Source: Halomonas daqiaonensis (lineage in GTDB: Bacteria; Pseudomonadota; Gammaproteobacteria; Pseudomonadales; Halomonadaceae). From it: 64,000 bases of DNA. A program made the translations under genes and the position numbers. The stretch covers positions 33,489-97,488 of the forward strand of contig NZ_FOBC01000014.1 of NCBI RefSeq assembly GCF_900109725.1, written 5' to 3'. The notes beneath the pieces are model-generated. The model was not told the DNA's origin. It ran no database searches and saw nothing but the letters and a program-made list of their open reading frames with translations. Of the stretch, positions 7,823 through 16,511 are shown one piece after another. Within the stretch, counting starts at the first letter, position 1, and each line of letters starts with the position of its first letter.

Positions 7823-10489
7823 ATGACGGACCAGATCCCGACCTCCAAGAACGACGACGGCTGGCAGATCTCCCGCCGAGGCTTCCTTCAGGGCAGCGCC
7901 GGCACCGTTGCCGCCGCCACCGCAGGCCCTGCGCTAAACTTCTTCACTGCGGCCAGTGCACAGGCACAGCAGCCCGCGGAGGCCGCGGGGAAATGGATGG
8001 CTTCCACCTGCCAGGGCTGCACGAGCTGGTGCCCGGTGCAGGTCAAGGTGGTCGACGGCCGCGCCGTTCATCTTCGCGGCAACCCCCTTGCCAAGGCCAA
8101 TCACGGCAAGATCTGCCCACGTCCGCACCTGGCCCTGCAACAGGTCTATGATCCCGACCGGGTGCGTCAGCCGATGAAGCGCACCAATCCCGAAAAGGGG
8201 CGCGGCAAGGACCCGGGCTTCGTGCCGATCTCCTGGGACGAGGCGATGGACATGCTCGCCGACAGGATCATGGAACTGCGCAATGACGGGGAGCCCGAGA
8301 AGTTCGCGCTCTTCCGCGGGCGCTATACCTACCTGCGCGACATCCTCTATTCCGCCGTGCCCAAGATCATCGGCAGTCCGAACAATATCAGCCACTCGGC
8401 CATCTGCGCCGAGGCCGAGAAGTTCGGGCCCTACTATGTGGAAGGCCTGTGGGACTATCGGGACTACGACCTGGAACACACCCGCTATGTTCTCTGCTGG
8501 GGGGCCGATCCGGTGAGTTCCAACCGGCAGGTACCGCACGCCATCAATTTCTGGGGCAACATGCGCGACAACGCCACCGTGGCCGTCGTCGACCCGAGGC
8601 TATCCGCTACCGCCGCGAAGGCCGACGAATGGTTGCCGGTGATCCCCGGGGAGGACGGCGCCCTGGCGGTGGCCATGGCCCACGTCATTCTTGCCGAAGG
8701 GGCCTGGAACAAGACCTTCGTCGGGGATTTCGTCGATGGCGAAAATCGCTTCGTACCGGGGCAGACAGTCGACGAGCCCCAACCTTCGGTTGCCGCTGAG
8801 GGAGCAGAGAGAACAGAGGGAATAGTAGCGGGAGACGCACCGACCTCCCGCACCTCGGCCTCTGTGTTCAACGAGATTCATACCCATGGCGTGGTCCAGT
8901 GGTGGAATCTCGAGCTGAAGGACCGGACCCCGGAGTGGGCAGCAGAACGTACCGGCATCCCCGCGGAACAGATCCGGCGTGTCGCACTGGGGTTCGCCGC
9001 GGCGGGGTCGCGAGCCATCAGCTGGCTATCCCCGGGCGCCTCCATGCAGGCCCGTGGCGGCTATTCGGCAATGGCCACCCATGCCCTCAACGGCCTGGTG
9101 GGTTCCATCGATGCCAAGGGCGGCGTAGTAGCCAAGGTCAAGGATCCCACCGGCAGCGTACCGGACATGGCCCCCTACCAGGACGAGCTGGCGGCGAGCC
9201 ACAGCAAGTACGACAAGATCGACCAGCGCGGCACCCTGGCCTTCCCCTCGCTCAACGGCGGCAAGAGCGGGGGTGGCGTGGTGACCAATGCCGCCGCCGA
9301 CGGCATGCTCGCCAAGAGCCCCAACGAGATCAAGGTAGCCATCGCCTACTGGTCGAACTTCGGTTTCTCGACGTCGGGGTCCTATCGCTGGGAACAGGCG
9401 TTATCCGAGCTTCCCTTCTTCGTGCACCTCACGACTAACGCCTCGGAAATGTCGATGTTCGCGGACCTGGTCCTGCCGGCCGCCCATCAGCTGTTCGAGA
9501 AGTGGGGCTACATCAAGGGCAAGCAGAACCTGCACAGCTATGTCTCGTTGAACCAGCGGGTGATCGACCCGCTCTGGGACGTGAAGCAGGACGAGACGGA
9601 AGTACCCTTCATGCTGGCGGAGAAACTGGCCGAACGCGGCTTCGATAATCTCTACCGCTACTACACGGAAGGCTTTGCGGACCCGGAAACCGGTGCAGCG
9701 CCTACCAACGGCGAGGAATTTACCGAATACGCCCTGAAGATGCTGACGCGGGGTTGCTGGGACAGCACCCATGAGGACTACGGCAAGTATGGTGACCGAC
9801 TCGAGGGCTGGGAAGACTTCAAGGAGAAGGGGGTTTGGAATTCCCATCGCTACGAGTACGGCAAGCGTGTCGACAATTTCGCCACCCAGACAGGCAAGGT
9901 CGAGTTCTACAGCGAAACGCTCAAGACCGCCCTACGGGGACACGCCGAACGTCATGACACCACCGTGGACGGAGTTCTCGAGGCAACCAACTACGTCGGT
10001 CGCGGCGAGCTCGCTTTCGTCCCCCACTTCGAACCCGCCCTTCGCCATGGTGACGAGGTCGAGTATCCCTTCGTCTTCTTCGAACACCGCTCTCGCCTGA
10101 ACCGCGAAGGGCGCTCGGCCAACTGTACCTGGTACCAGGCCCACAAGAACGTCGACCCGGGTGACGAGAACTGGAGCGACGTGCTCAAGATGAACCCCAT
10201 TGATGCCGATGCCCTGGGCCTTGATGACGGCGACATGGTCAGGATCACCTCGACGACGGGGACCATAACGGCACAGCTGAAGCGCTGGGAAGGCCTCAGG
10301 CCGGGCACGGTGGCAAAGTGCTATGGCCAGGGCCACTGGGCCTACGGCCGCGTCGCCGCCGCCAATTTTGCCGAACATGTGCCGCTCGGCGGCAACAACA
10401 ACGAAATCCTGTACCCGGAGTTCGAGCGCCTCAGCGGTTCGACCGCCCGCCACGGCGGCCCATCACGCGTCAAGGTCGAGCGGGTCTAA
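7823..10489 (+). CDS. arrA: Mo-bisMGD oxidoreductase catalytic subunit, arsenate respiratory reductase (ArrA)-like
   Basis: Protein of 888 residues with a Tat signal (SRRGFLQ, residues 17-23). A 4Fe-4S site uses Cys64, 67, 71 and 99, and the rest is the full DMSO-reductase-family fold ending in a molybdopterin dinucleotide-binding domain. RGRY at residues 166-169 and SHSAICAEAEKFG at 191-203 resemble ArrA. From memory, arsenate-contacting residues in Shewanella ArrA (R165, H189, S190, K198, Y210) correspond to R168, H192, S193, K201 and Y213 here at a constant offset of three. The start has a TGAGGAG site. Residues about 316-347 form a low-complexity stretch that looks like an insertion. No ars resistance genes are in the window, so arsenate, polysulfide, thiosulfate or a related oxyanion remain possible substrates. 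Confidence 0.62.
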   Translation: MTDQIPTSKNDDGWQISRRGFLQGSAGTVAAATAGPALNFFTAASAQAQQPAEAAGKWMASTCQGCTSWCPVQVKVVDGRAVHLRGNPLAKANHGKICPRPHLALQQVYDPDRVRQPMKRTNPEKGRGKDPGFVPISWDEAMDMLADRIMELRNDGEPEKFALFRGRYTYLRDILYSAVPKIIGSPNNISHSAICAEAEKFGPYYVEGLWDYRDYDLEHTRYVLCWGADPVSSNRQVPHAINFWGNMRDNATVAVVDPRLSATAAKADEWLPVIPGEDGALAVAMAHVILAEGAWNKTFVGDFVDGENRFVPGQTVDEPQPSVAAEGAERTEGIVAGDAPTSRTSASVFNEIHTHGVVQWWNLELKDRTPEWAAERTGIPAEQIRRVALGFAAAGSRAISWLSPGASMQARGGYSAMATHALNGLVGSIDAKGGVVAKVKDPTGSVPDMAPYQDELAASHSKYDKIDQRGTLAFPSLNGGKSGGGVVTNAAADGMLAKSPNEIKVAIAYWSNFGFSTSGSYRWEQALSELPFFVHLTTNASEMSMFADLVLPAAHQLFEKWGYIKGKQNLHSYVSLNQRVIDPLWDVKQDETEVPFMLAEKLAERGFDNLYRYYTEGFADPETGAAPTNGEEFTEYALKMLTRGCWDSTHEDYGKYGDRLEGWEDFKEKGVWNSHRYEYGKRVDNFATQTGKVEFYSETLKTALRGHAERHDTTVDGVLEATNYVGRGELAFVPHFEPALRHGDEVEYPFVFFEHRSRLNREGRSANCTWYQAHKNVDPGDENWSDVLKMNPIDADALGLDDGDMVRITSTTGTITAQLKRWEGLRPGTVAKCYGQGHWAYGRVAAANFAEHVPLGGNNNEILYPEFERLSGSTARHGGPSRVKVERV

Positions 10490-10512
10490 TCCCTGGCAAT
10501 GGAGACTAGGAC

Positions 10513-11214
10513 ATGAGCGACAAGCGTTATGCCATGGTGATCGACCTGCACCGCTGCGTTGGCTGTGCGGCCTGCGACATCGCCTGCAAGAGCGAGAACA
10601 ATGTGCCGGTGGAGTTCCACTGGTCGAACCATATCATCGAGACCTCGGGCACCTTCCCGGATACCCGCTACAACTACATCCCGACACTCTGCAACCATTG
10701 CGAAAACGCCCCCTGTGTCACCAACTGCCCGACCACGGCGATGTACAAGAACGCGGACGGGCTGACCCTGCATGACACCGACAAGTGCATCGGCTGCCGG
10801 CTCTGCCAGCTGTCCTGTCCCTACGGCGTCATCTGGTTCAACAAGGAGGATCCCCACCAGAATTTCATGCGGGACAGCGAGCCGGCCATTCCGGGAGGAA
10901 CCTCGACCGGCAGGGAAGTCGCCCAGGCGACCGATGCACCGATCCCCTACTACAACCCGGCGCGAGCCACTACTTACCAGGGGATTCGTGATCGCGGCAT
11001 GGTCGAGAAATGCACCTTCTGTGACCATCGTCTCGCGGTGGGTGAAGATCCCGCCTGCGTCGTCGCCTGCCCGGCGGATGCCCGCATCTTCGGTGATCTG
11101 AACGACATGGAGAGCCCGCCCAGCAAGGCACTCGCCGAACATGCCCCAAGGGTGCTCCAGCGGGACCAGGGCACCAAGCCACACGTCTTCTATGTCCGTA
11201 ACTTCAATGAATGA
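10513..11214 (+). CDS. arrB: Four-cluster 4Fe-4S electron-transfer subunit (ArrB/PsrB/DmsB-like)
   Basis: Ferredoxin-type subunit of 233 residues with the 4x[4Fe-4S] layout of DmsB-like proteins. Cysteine groups are CVGCAACDIAC (15-25), CNHCENAPCVTNCP, CIGCRLCQLSCP and CTFCDHR...ACVVACP. The segments WSNHIIETSGTFPD, YIPTLCNHC and CPYGVIWFN read like ArrB. It would carry electrons between the NrfD-type anchor and the Mo active site. It lacks its own export signal, as expected for a subunit co-exported with the Tat-signal partner. It begins 23 bases after the catalytic gene and abuts the chaperone gene. Confidence 0.72.
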   Translation: MSDKRYAMVIDLHRCVGCAACDIACKSENNVPVEFHWSNHIIETSGTFPDTRYNYIPTLCNHCENAPCVTNCPTTAMYKNADGLTLHDTDKCIGCRLCQLSCPYGVIWFNKEDPHQNFMRDSEPAIPGGTSTGREVAQATDAPIPYYNPARATTYQGIRDRGMVEKCTFCDHRLAVGEDPACVVACPADARIFGDLNDMESPPSKALAEHAPRVLQRDQGTKPHVFYVRNFNE

Positions 11215-11257
11215 CGTCGCTGGCCATGGTGTCTCGGGCACGAGGGGAAAAACACGG

Positions 11258-11884
11258 ATGCCCGTCAATGCCGAAGATCGGTCGAACGCCTTCCTGGCGC
11301 TCGCTCGTGCCTATGATCTTCCCGGCACCTGGCCCGAGGACATCGGTCAACTGCTGAGAAAAGGCTTCGCCTCCTGGAACGATGAGTTGGCGGGGGCTGC
11401 CGAGGCGGTTGCCGCGCTGGGCGAGTGCCCCGATAGTCGAACCCGGATCGCCCAGGCACATTCGAAGCTGTTCATCGATCCGTTCAGGATCCTGAGCCCA
11501 CCCTGGGCGGCCTACTACCTGGATCCGGAGAAGCGACTGCTCGGGCCCGTCAGCCAGTATGCCGCCGAAGCCTATGTCGAGGCGGGCCTGGCACCGGGCA
11601 GCCGGCAGACCGAACCCCCCGACCATATCGCCCATGAACTCGAGTTCATGTACTACCTGGCGTTTCGCGAGGCCGAAAGCGATGACCCGGTCTGGCTGGA
11701 ACGCAGTGCCCGGTTCTGGCATGAGCACCTGGGTCGTTGGCTTCCCCGGCTGGCGGCGTCGGTTGCCGAGAACACCGAAGAAGACTATTACGCTCGGCTG
11801 GCCGAGTTGACCCTTGCCTTCAGCCAGGCTGTCGACGCGGCGCTGGATGGCCAGACCCGCCAGGCGGACCTGGCCGATGGCTGA
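11258..11884 (+). CDS. TorD/DmsD-family maturation chaperone (ArrD-like)
   Basis: Helical cytoplasmic protein of 208 residues. Family features include HSKLFIDPFRILSPPWAAYYLDPEKRLLGP and the downstream PPDHIAHELEFMYYL, close to the E(P)xDH motif of TorD/DmsD/NarJ-type chaperones. It would bind the Tat signal of the Mo subunit until cofactor insertion is complete. The ATG at 11258 follows GAGGGG; an alternative ATG at 11207 overlaps the FeS-subunit stop and would add 17 residues. The last 65 bases overlap the convergent amidotransferase gene. Confidence 0.82.
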   Translation: MPVNAEDRSNAFLALARAYDLPGTWPEDIGQLLRKGFASWNDELAGAAEAVAALGECPDSRTRIAQAHSKLFIDPFRILSPPWAAYYLDPEKRLLGPVSQYAAEAYVEAGLAPGSRQTEPPDHIAHELEFMYYLAFREAESDDPVWLERSARFWHEHLGRWLPRLAASVAENTEEDYYARLAELTLAFSQAVDAALDGQTRQADLADG

Positions 11885-12587
11885 TGGCCCGGCGCAAGAA
11901 TTCGAGGATCCAGCGCACCATCAGGGTGTCGTCCGCAGGCGCCGATAAAGACGCCTCGCCCTGGCGTACCCGATGCTCCCCGACCAGGTCGGCGCGAAGT
12001 GCCATCAGGTCCCTCGAGTAGGCCTTGGTGAACTCCGGGTGGCCCTGAATCCCCAGGAAGTGCTCGCCGAGCTGCATCAGGTAACTGGGGCAGAAGTCAC
12101 TACCGCCCAGCACCCGCGCCTGCGGCGGCAGCCGCTCCACCTGGTCCTGATGGCTCACCACCAGGTCGAGTCCCGGCTGCCAGGGCGCCATCCAGTCAGC
12201 CCGCTCGGTGACCCGGTTGAACGACAGCCCCACGCCCCAGCCCTTGGCACTCTTCGCCACTTCGCCCCCCAGGGCCTTCGCCATCAGCTGGTGACCGAAA
12301 CAGATGCCCACCAGCGGCTTTCCGGCGACCCAGAGCTCGCGGACGAAGGCCTCGAGCTCGGCGATCCAGGGTAGGCCGTCGTTAACACCGAACTTCGCCC
12401 CCGTGGTCAGCCAGGCATCCACCGCCTCGACATCATCGGGGATCTCGCCGTCCAGGCAGCGCCAGACCCGGAACTCGAGGCTCGGGTCGACGCGGTGGAA
12501 CAACGCCTCGAACATCTCCGGATAGTTACCGTGAGCTTCACGCAGTTCGGGCGCCACGTCGTCACACTGCAGCAGTCCGATCACCAT
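11820..12587 (-). CDS. Class I glutamine amidotransferase (GuaA-like GATase domain protein)
   Basis: Stand-alone triad amidotransferase of 255 residues. The nucleophile elbow is GICFGHQ with the catalytic Cys at about residue 95, and the His-Glu pair lies in IQGHPEFT. Such proteins hydrolyse glutamine or gamma-glutamyl compounds; members near purine or amine catabolic genes may act on gamma-glutamylated amines. Here the neighbours are an antiporter and purKE, which do not fix the substrate. The 3' end overlaps torD by 65 bases on the other strand, so the last 20 or so residues (rich in Pro, Gly, Arg) may be a recent extension. Confidence 0.8.
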   Translation of the reverse strand: MVIGLLQCDDVAPELREAHGNYPEMFEALFHRVDPSLEFRVWRCLDGEIPDDVEAVDAWLTTGAKFGVNDGLPWIAELEAFVRELWVAGKPLVGICFGHQLMAKALGGEVAKSAKGWGVGLSFNRVTERADWMAPWQPGLDLVVSHQDQVERLPPQARVLGGSDFCPSYLMQLGEHFLGIQGHPEFTKAYSRDLMALRADLVGEHRVRQGEASLSAPADDTLMVRWILEFLRRAISHRPGPPGGSGHPAPRRQPG

Positions 12588-12675
12588 ATCCTGCCCTCTC
12601 CCTGTCTTCTCAGTTCTCTCTTGATGCCCACTGCCATGTCATGTCTACCGCCGCGTAGCAGACCAGCAGCGTCCA

Positions 12676-13878
12676 TCAGCGCAGCACCCGCCTGACCAGC
12701 AACGGCCCGAGGATCTCGAAGACCACGGTCGAGGCCACCACCGCCGACAACAACACGGGCCCGTGCGCGGGAAAGCGTTCGGCGGCGAGCAGCGCCATGC
12801 CCATTGCGACCCCGGCCTGGGGGGTCAGTGCCAGGCCGATATTTCCCGGCAGGTCGGCCTGGCGCTTGCGCGCGAGACGGACCCCGAGCATGCCGCCCAG
12901 AAAACGCCCCGCCAGGCGCAGCAGGATGTAGGCCAGGGTCAGGCCGAGCGCTTCATCCAGTTGGTAGAGGTCGACGCTGGCGCCCGACAGCACGAAGAAG
13001 AACACCAGGAAGGGCCACTCGATGTGCTCGATCTCGTTGAACGAGCGAGTATGGTGAGTGGAGAGATTGGCCACCAGGGCCCCGGCGAGCATCGCGGCCA
13101 GCAGTGCCGAGACCCCCAGCCAGGAGGAGATTCCGGCAAGCAGCAGGATCAGCGCAATCGCCTCGACCTGGGTCGGCTCCCCCTCGTGCAACCGGCCGGT
13201 CAACCAGGCGGCAGGCAACCCGATCGCGGTGCCTAGTACTACCGCCCCGCCCAGTTCCCAGGCCGCGTGCAGCAGCGCCACGCTGCCATCCCCCGAGAGC
13301 CACCAGCCGAGCAGCGCCATGGCCAGTCCGAAGGCCAGGATACCCCAAGCGTCGTCGATGGCGACGATCCCCAGCAGCAACCGGGCACGCAGCCGGTCGT
13401 CACCGCTCTCGTTGACCGCCTCGCTCACTGCCGCCGGGTCGGTGGCCACGGAGATCGCCGCCAGGGATACGGCCACCGCCAGCGGGAAGCCCAGCGCCAG
13501 CAGGCCGAGACCGACGGAGAGCACCCCGGCCAGGATGACGGACAGCGAGACGATCAGGATCAGCGGCCCGGTACTGCGCAGGCGATCCAGGGTCAGTTCG
13601 CCACCGAGCAGGAAGGCCACCATCACCAGGGCCACCTGGATCAGCGGCTCGGCCAGGCCGTCCAGCGGCCGGGCGTCAGGTTGATCCAGGCCCCATTGCT
13701 GGACGACCGCCACCCCGACGCCCACCAGCACCAGCAGCGAGATACGCGGCAGGCGGGTTCGGCTGGCCACCACGTCGGCGAGGATGCTGGTGGAGAGGAT
13801 CACGCCCAGCAATATCAGGCTGACCGAGGAAAAGGTCGGGTCGACGGGCAGCCAGGAGAGGGGGTCAGGGAGTGTCAC
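12676..13878 (-). CDS. Monovalent cation:proton antiporter (CPA family)
   Basis: Integral membrane protein of 400 residues with about 12 hydrophobic helices. The two functional motifs of Na+/H+ exchangers are visible: SVATDPAAVSEAV in the unwound helix near residue 145 and AIDDAWG near residue 173, with the paired aspartates typical of electrogenic CPA2 proteins. It lacks the C-terminal TrkA nucleotide-binding domain of KefB/KefC. A sodium-efflux or pH-homeostasis role fits a halophilic host. It is upstream of purK on the opposite side of a 53-base gap, with no sign of an operon link. Confidence 0.8.
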   Translation of the reverse strand: MTLPDPLSWLPVDPTFSSVSLILLGVILSTSILADVVASRTRLPRISLLVLVGVGVAVVQQWGLDQPDARPLDGLAEPLIQVALVMVAFLLGGELTLDRLRSTGPLILIVSLSVILAGVLSVGLGLLALGFPLAVAVSLAAISVATDPAAVSEAVNESGDDRLRARLLLGIVAIDDAWGILAFGLAMALLGWWLSGDGSVALLHAAWELGGAVVLGTAIGLPAAWLTGRLHEGEPTQVEAIALILLLAGISSWLGVSALLAAMLAGALVANLSTHHTRSFNEIEHIEWPFLVFFFVLSGASVDLYQLDEALGLTLAYILLRLAGRFLGGMLGVRLARKRQADLPGNIGLALTPQAGVAMGMALLAAERFPAHGPVLLSAVVASTVVFEILGPLLVRRVLR

Positions 13879-13931
13879 CTGGATGTGTCCTTATTGGTCG
13901 GGGCCTTCGTGATGGAGACGGGGGACCCCAC

Positions 13932-15044
13932 CTACTCGAAGCTGAAGCGCGGCGCCGGGGCGTCCGGCAGCAGGGCCGCGCAGGCGCGCACTCGTTCGAG
14001 CAACTCGCCATGGGTGGGCGCCAGCAGGTTGACGTGGGCCAGCTTGCGGCCGGCCCGCTCGCTCTTGTCGTAGCGGTGCAGGTGGGCATCCGGCAGCGCG
14101 AGGAGCTCAGCCGGCTCGCCTTCTCGGCCGATCACGTTGACCATGCAGGTCGGCATGCGCGCCGAGGTATCGCCCAGTGGCAACCCCTGGATGGCGCGCA
14201 GATGGTTCTCGAACTGGCTGGTCACCGCGCCGTCGATCGACCAGTGGCCGGAATTGTGCACCCGGGGCGCCATCTCGTTGGCCAGCAGGCTGCCATCGGC
14301 ACACTGGAAAAGCTCCAGGGTCAGCACGCCCACGTAGTCGAGCTCGTCGAGCAGCGCGCGGATGTAGCCGTCGGCGACCTGCTGCACGCTGTCGTCCAGG
14401 TCCGGCAGGGGCGCGATGGAGTAGCGCAGGATGCCGTCCACGTGCTGGTTTTCGGCCATGGGATAGAAGGCCACCCCGCCGTCGCGTCCGCGCACGGCGA
14501 TGATCGACACCTCGCGCACGAAATCGACGAAGGCCTCCACGATCAACCGCGGATGGTTGATCGCACGCCAAGCTTCATGGGCCTCGGCCGGGTCGCGGAT
14601 CACCGCCTGGCCCTTGCCGTCATAGCCCTCGGTGACCGACTTGGCCACTACCGGGGCCCCCAGTTCGCGAGCTGCGGCCTCGAGCTCGTCGGCGTGCTCC
14701 ACCAGACGATAGGCGGGAGTAGGGATACCCAGGCGGTCGAACAGCGCCTTCTCCTCGGCGCGGTTCTGGCAGATGCGAATCGCCTCGCTGGACGGGAAGA
14801 CCGGCCTGACCTCCTCGATCGCCTGGACCAGCGAGACCGGCAGGTGCTCGAACTCGTAGGTGACCAGGTCCACCTTCTCGAGGAAGGCCTCGAGGTGCCG
14901 CCGATCGGTGTCAATCATCACCTCCCCGATGCCGGCGCTGGGGTGGCCGGTGGTGTCGAGGAAGGTGAAGCGGTTGGCCAGCGGATAGCCGGCAAGCGCC
15001 AGCATGCGGCCCAACTGACCAGCCCCCAGAACGCCGATATTCAT
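13932..15044 (-). CDS. purK: 5-(carboxyamino)imidazole ribonucleotide synthase PurK
   Basis: ATP-grasp enzyme of 370 residues that carboxylates AIR with bicarbonate and ATP to N5-CAIR in de novo purine synthesis. The N terminus MNIGVLGAGQLGRMLALAGYPL is diagnostic, followed by VVAKSVTEGYDGKGQAVI (ATP-grasp lid) and the metal-binding ELFQCADGSLLANEMAPRVHNSGHWSIDGA block. It lies 13 bases after purE in the same direction, the usual purEK operon. Length is normal. Confidence 0.96.
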   Translation of the reverse strand: MNIGVLGAGQLGRMLALAGYPLANRFTFLDTTGHPSAGIGEVMIDTDRRHLEAFLEKVDLVTYEFEHLPVSLVQAIEEVRPVFPSSEAIRICQNRAEEKALFDRLGIPTPAYRLVEHADELEAAARELGAPVVAKSVTEGYDGKGQAVIRDPAEAHEAWRAINHPRLIVEAFVDFVREVSIIAVRGRDGGVAFYPMAENQHVDGILRYSIAPLPDLDDSVQQVADGYIRALLDELDYVGVLTLELFQCADGSLLANEMAPRVHNSGHWSIDGAVTSQFENHLRAIQGLPLGDTSARMPTCMVNVIGREGEPAELLALPDAHLHRYDKSERAGRKLAHVNLLAPTHGELLERVRACAALLPDAPAPRFSFE

Positions 15045-15057
15045 GATGTCTCTCCTC

Positions 15058-15570
15058 TCACTCGCTTTCGGGACGCGGGTCAGGATGGTCGAGCACAGTG
15101 CGGGTCTGCTCGGCGCGGAAGGCCTCCACGGCGGCCCGCACCGTCGCGTCCTGCAGGCCGACGATCTGTGCGGCCATCAGCCCCGCATTGGTAGCACCGG
15201 CCTTGCCGATGGCAAGCGTCCCCACGGCGATGCCGCCGGGCATCTGCACGATGGAGAGCAGCGAATCCAGGCCCTTGAGCGCCTTGGACTCCACCGGCAC
15301 GCCAAGCACCGGCAGCACCGTCTGGGAGGCCACCATGCCCGGCAGGTGGGCCGCACCGCCGGCACCGGCGATGATCACCGATAGCCCCCGCTCGGCCGCG
15401 CCCTTGGCGTAGTCGAAGAGCAGGTCCGGGGTGCGGTGAGCGGAGACCACCCGGGTCTCGCAGGGCACACCCAGGCGTTCGAGCATCGCCACCGCATGCT
15501 CCATCACCGGCCAGTCGGACTTCGACCCCATGATCACGCCGACCTTCGGCGCCTGTGTATCGGACTGCAT
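15058..15570 (-). CDS. purE: N5-CAIR mutase PurE
   Basis: Enzyme of 170 residues converting N5-CAIR to CAIR, the step after PurK. Diagnostic sequence: [18 protein letters not shown], then [21 protein letters not shown] with the catalytic His, and [17 protein letters not shown]. The protein begins with a short MQSDTQAP extension. It is first in the purEK operon, which reads away from the lipoprotein gene. The 250-base divergent region upstream (15571-15820) holds no PurR-like box that I can identify. Confidence 0.96.
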   Translation of the reverse strand: MQSDTQAPKVGVIMGSKSDWPVMEHAVAMLERLGVPCETRVVSAHRTPDLLFDYAKGAAERGLSVIIAGAGGAAHLPGMVASQTVLPVLGVPVESKALKGLDSLLSIVQMPGGIAVGTLAIGKAGATNAGLMAAQIVGLQDATVRAAVEAFRAEQTRTVLDHPDPRPESE

Positions 15571-15820
15571 GGCCCGCTCCTCGGCGACTGCCTATTCACG
15601 AAAAAAGAGCGCACGGTAAAGAGTGCGGAAAGGGAAGCCGCACATTCTAGCGATGCGGGCCTCCTCAGTCACCTTGACCATCCGGACAGCAGCTGCTGCT
15701 CCCCCTCCTCATGCCGCAAGAAGACACCCGTTTACATGCTAGATGCGGCATTGCTTGCTAGAGTCGTGGTGAGTGGGCAGCACGGACAAGCCCTCCAGGA
15801 ACCCATCAAGGAGAATCACC

Positions 15821-16429
15821 ATGAAGCGTTCCCTGATTTTCACCACGGCACTGGCCGGCTCGCTGCTTCTCGTCGGCTGCGACTCCGACAGCGAAACGAG
15901 CGACCAGGCAACCCAGCAGGAAGAGCCGGCCACCGAGTCAGCAGAGCAGACTGCCGACGCCTCGGGCGAGGATGCAGAAACCGCTGAAGCGGAAGCCGAA
16001 GAGGCCGCGGACGAGACGGGTGAGGCTCTCGAGGCCACAGGAGAGGAAGCTGCAGAAGAGGCCAGCGAGGCCGCCGCGACAGCCGAAGCCATGGGCGAAG
16101 AGGCCGCCAGCGAAACCGCAAGTGCCCTGGACGCCGCCCGCGATGCCACCGCCGATGCCGTCGAATCGGCCAGCGAGGTCACTGCCGACGCGGTGGACGC
16201 CGCCCGCGACCAGACCAATGATCTGATGAACCGTGCCCAGGAGATGACGTCCGGCTTGTTCGATGACACCGAGGAAACGGCCGACGCCACCGCCGACTCG
16301 ACTCAGGAATCCACGGATACCACGGTGGACCCCCAGGCAGAGGCAGAATCCGAGGCCGAGGCAGAGGCGGAAGCCGAGACTGAGACAGAGGCAGAGGCAC
16401 AAGCCGAGGCAGAAACTTCCAGCCAATAA
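15821..16429 (+). CDS. Acidic Ala/Glu/Thr-rich predicted lipoprotein
   Basis: Secreted protein of 202 residues. A type II signal peptide ends in the lipobox LLVGC, so the mature protein would start at Cys20. The rest is extremely biased to Ala, Glu, Thr, Asp and Ser. The middle (about residues 65-150) has a heptad-like Ala/Glu spacing that could form long amphipathic helices, and the C terminus (about 170-195) is an EA-dipeptide run. There is almost no aromatic content. AAGGAG precedes the start at 15821. No family is recognised; low net hydrophobicity and high acidity would suit a periplasmic spacer or stress protein in a halophile. A strong terminator follows. Confidence 0.75.
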   Translation: MKRSLIFTTALAGSLLLVGCDSDSETSDQATQQEEPATESAEQTADASGEDAETAEAEAEEAADETGEALEATGEEAAEEASEAAATAEAMGEEAASETASALDAARDATADAVESASEVTADAVDAARDQTNDLMNRAQEMTSGLFDDTEETADATADSTQESTDTTVDPQAEAESEAEAEAEAETETEAEAQAEAETSSQ

Positions 16430-16450
16430 ACACCAGCCATTTACGACCTT

Positions 16451-16486
16451 AGGCCCGCCCGGCACAGACCGGGCGGGCCTTTCGCG
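16451..16486 (+). terminator. Rho-independent terminator after the lipoprotein gene
   Basis: Perfect 12-bp GC-rich stem (16451-16462 with 16469-16480), six-base loop, followed by TTCGCGTTT. It is 21 bases after the lipoprotein stop and 25 bases before the convergent TRAP permease end, so it may work for both. Confidence 0.8.
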
Positions 16487-16511
16487 TTTCGGGGCACCCG
16501 CTCCCGGACAC

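Noticed and set aside
15938..16465. Gly/Leu/Cys-rich frame opposite the acidic lipoprotein
   Set aside because: Its repetitive sequence is the direct consequence of the Ala/Glu codon repeats on the other strand.
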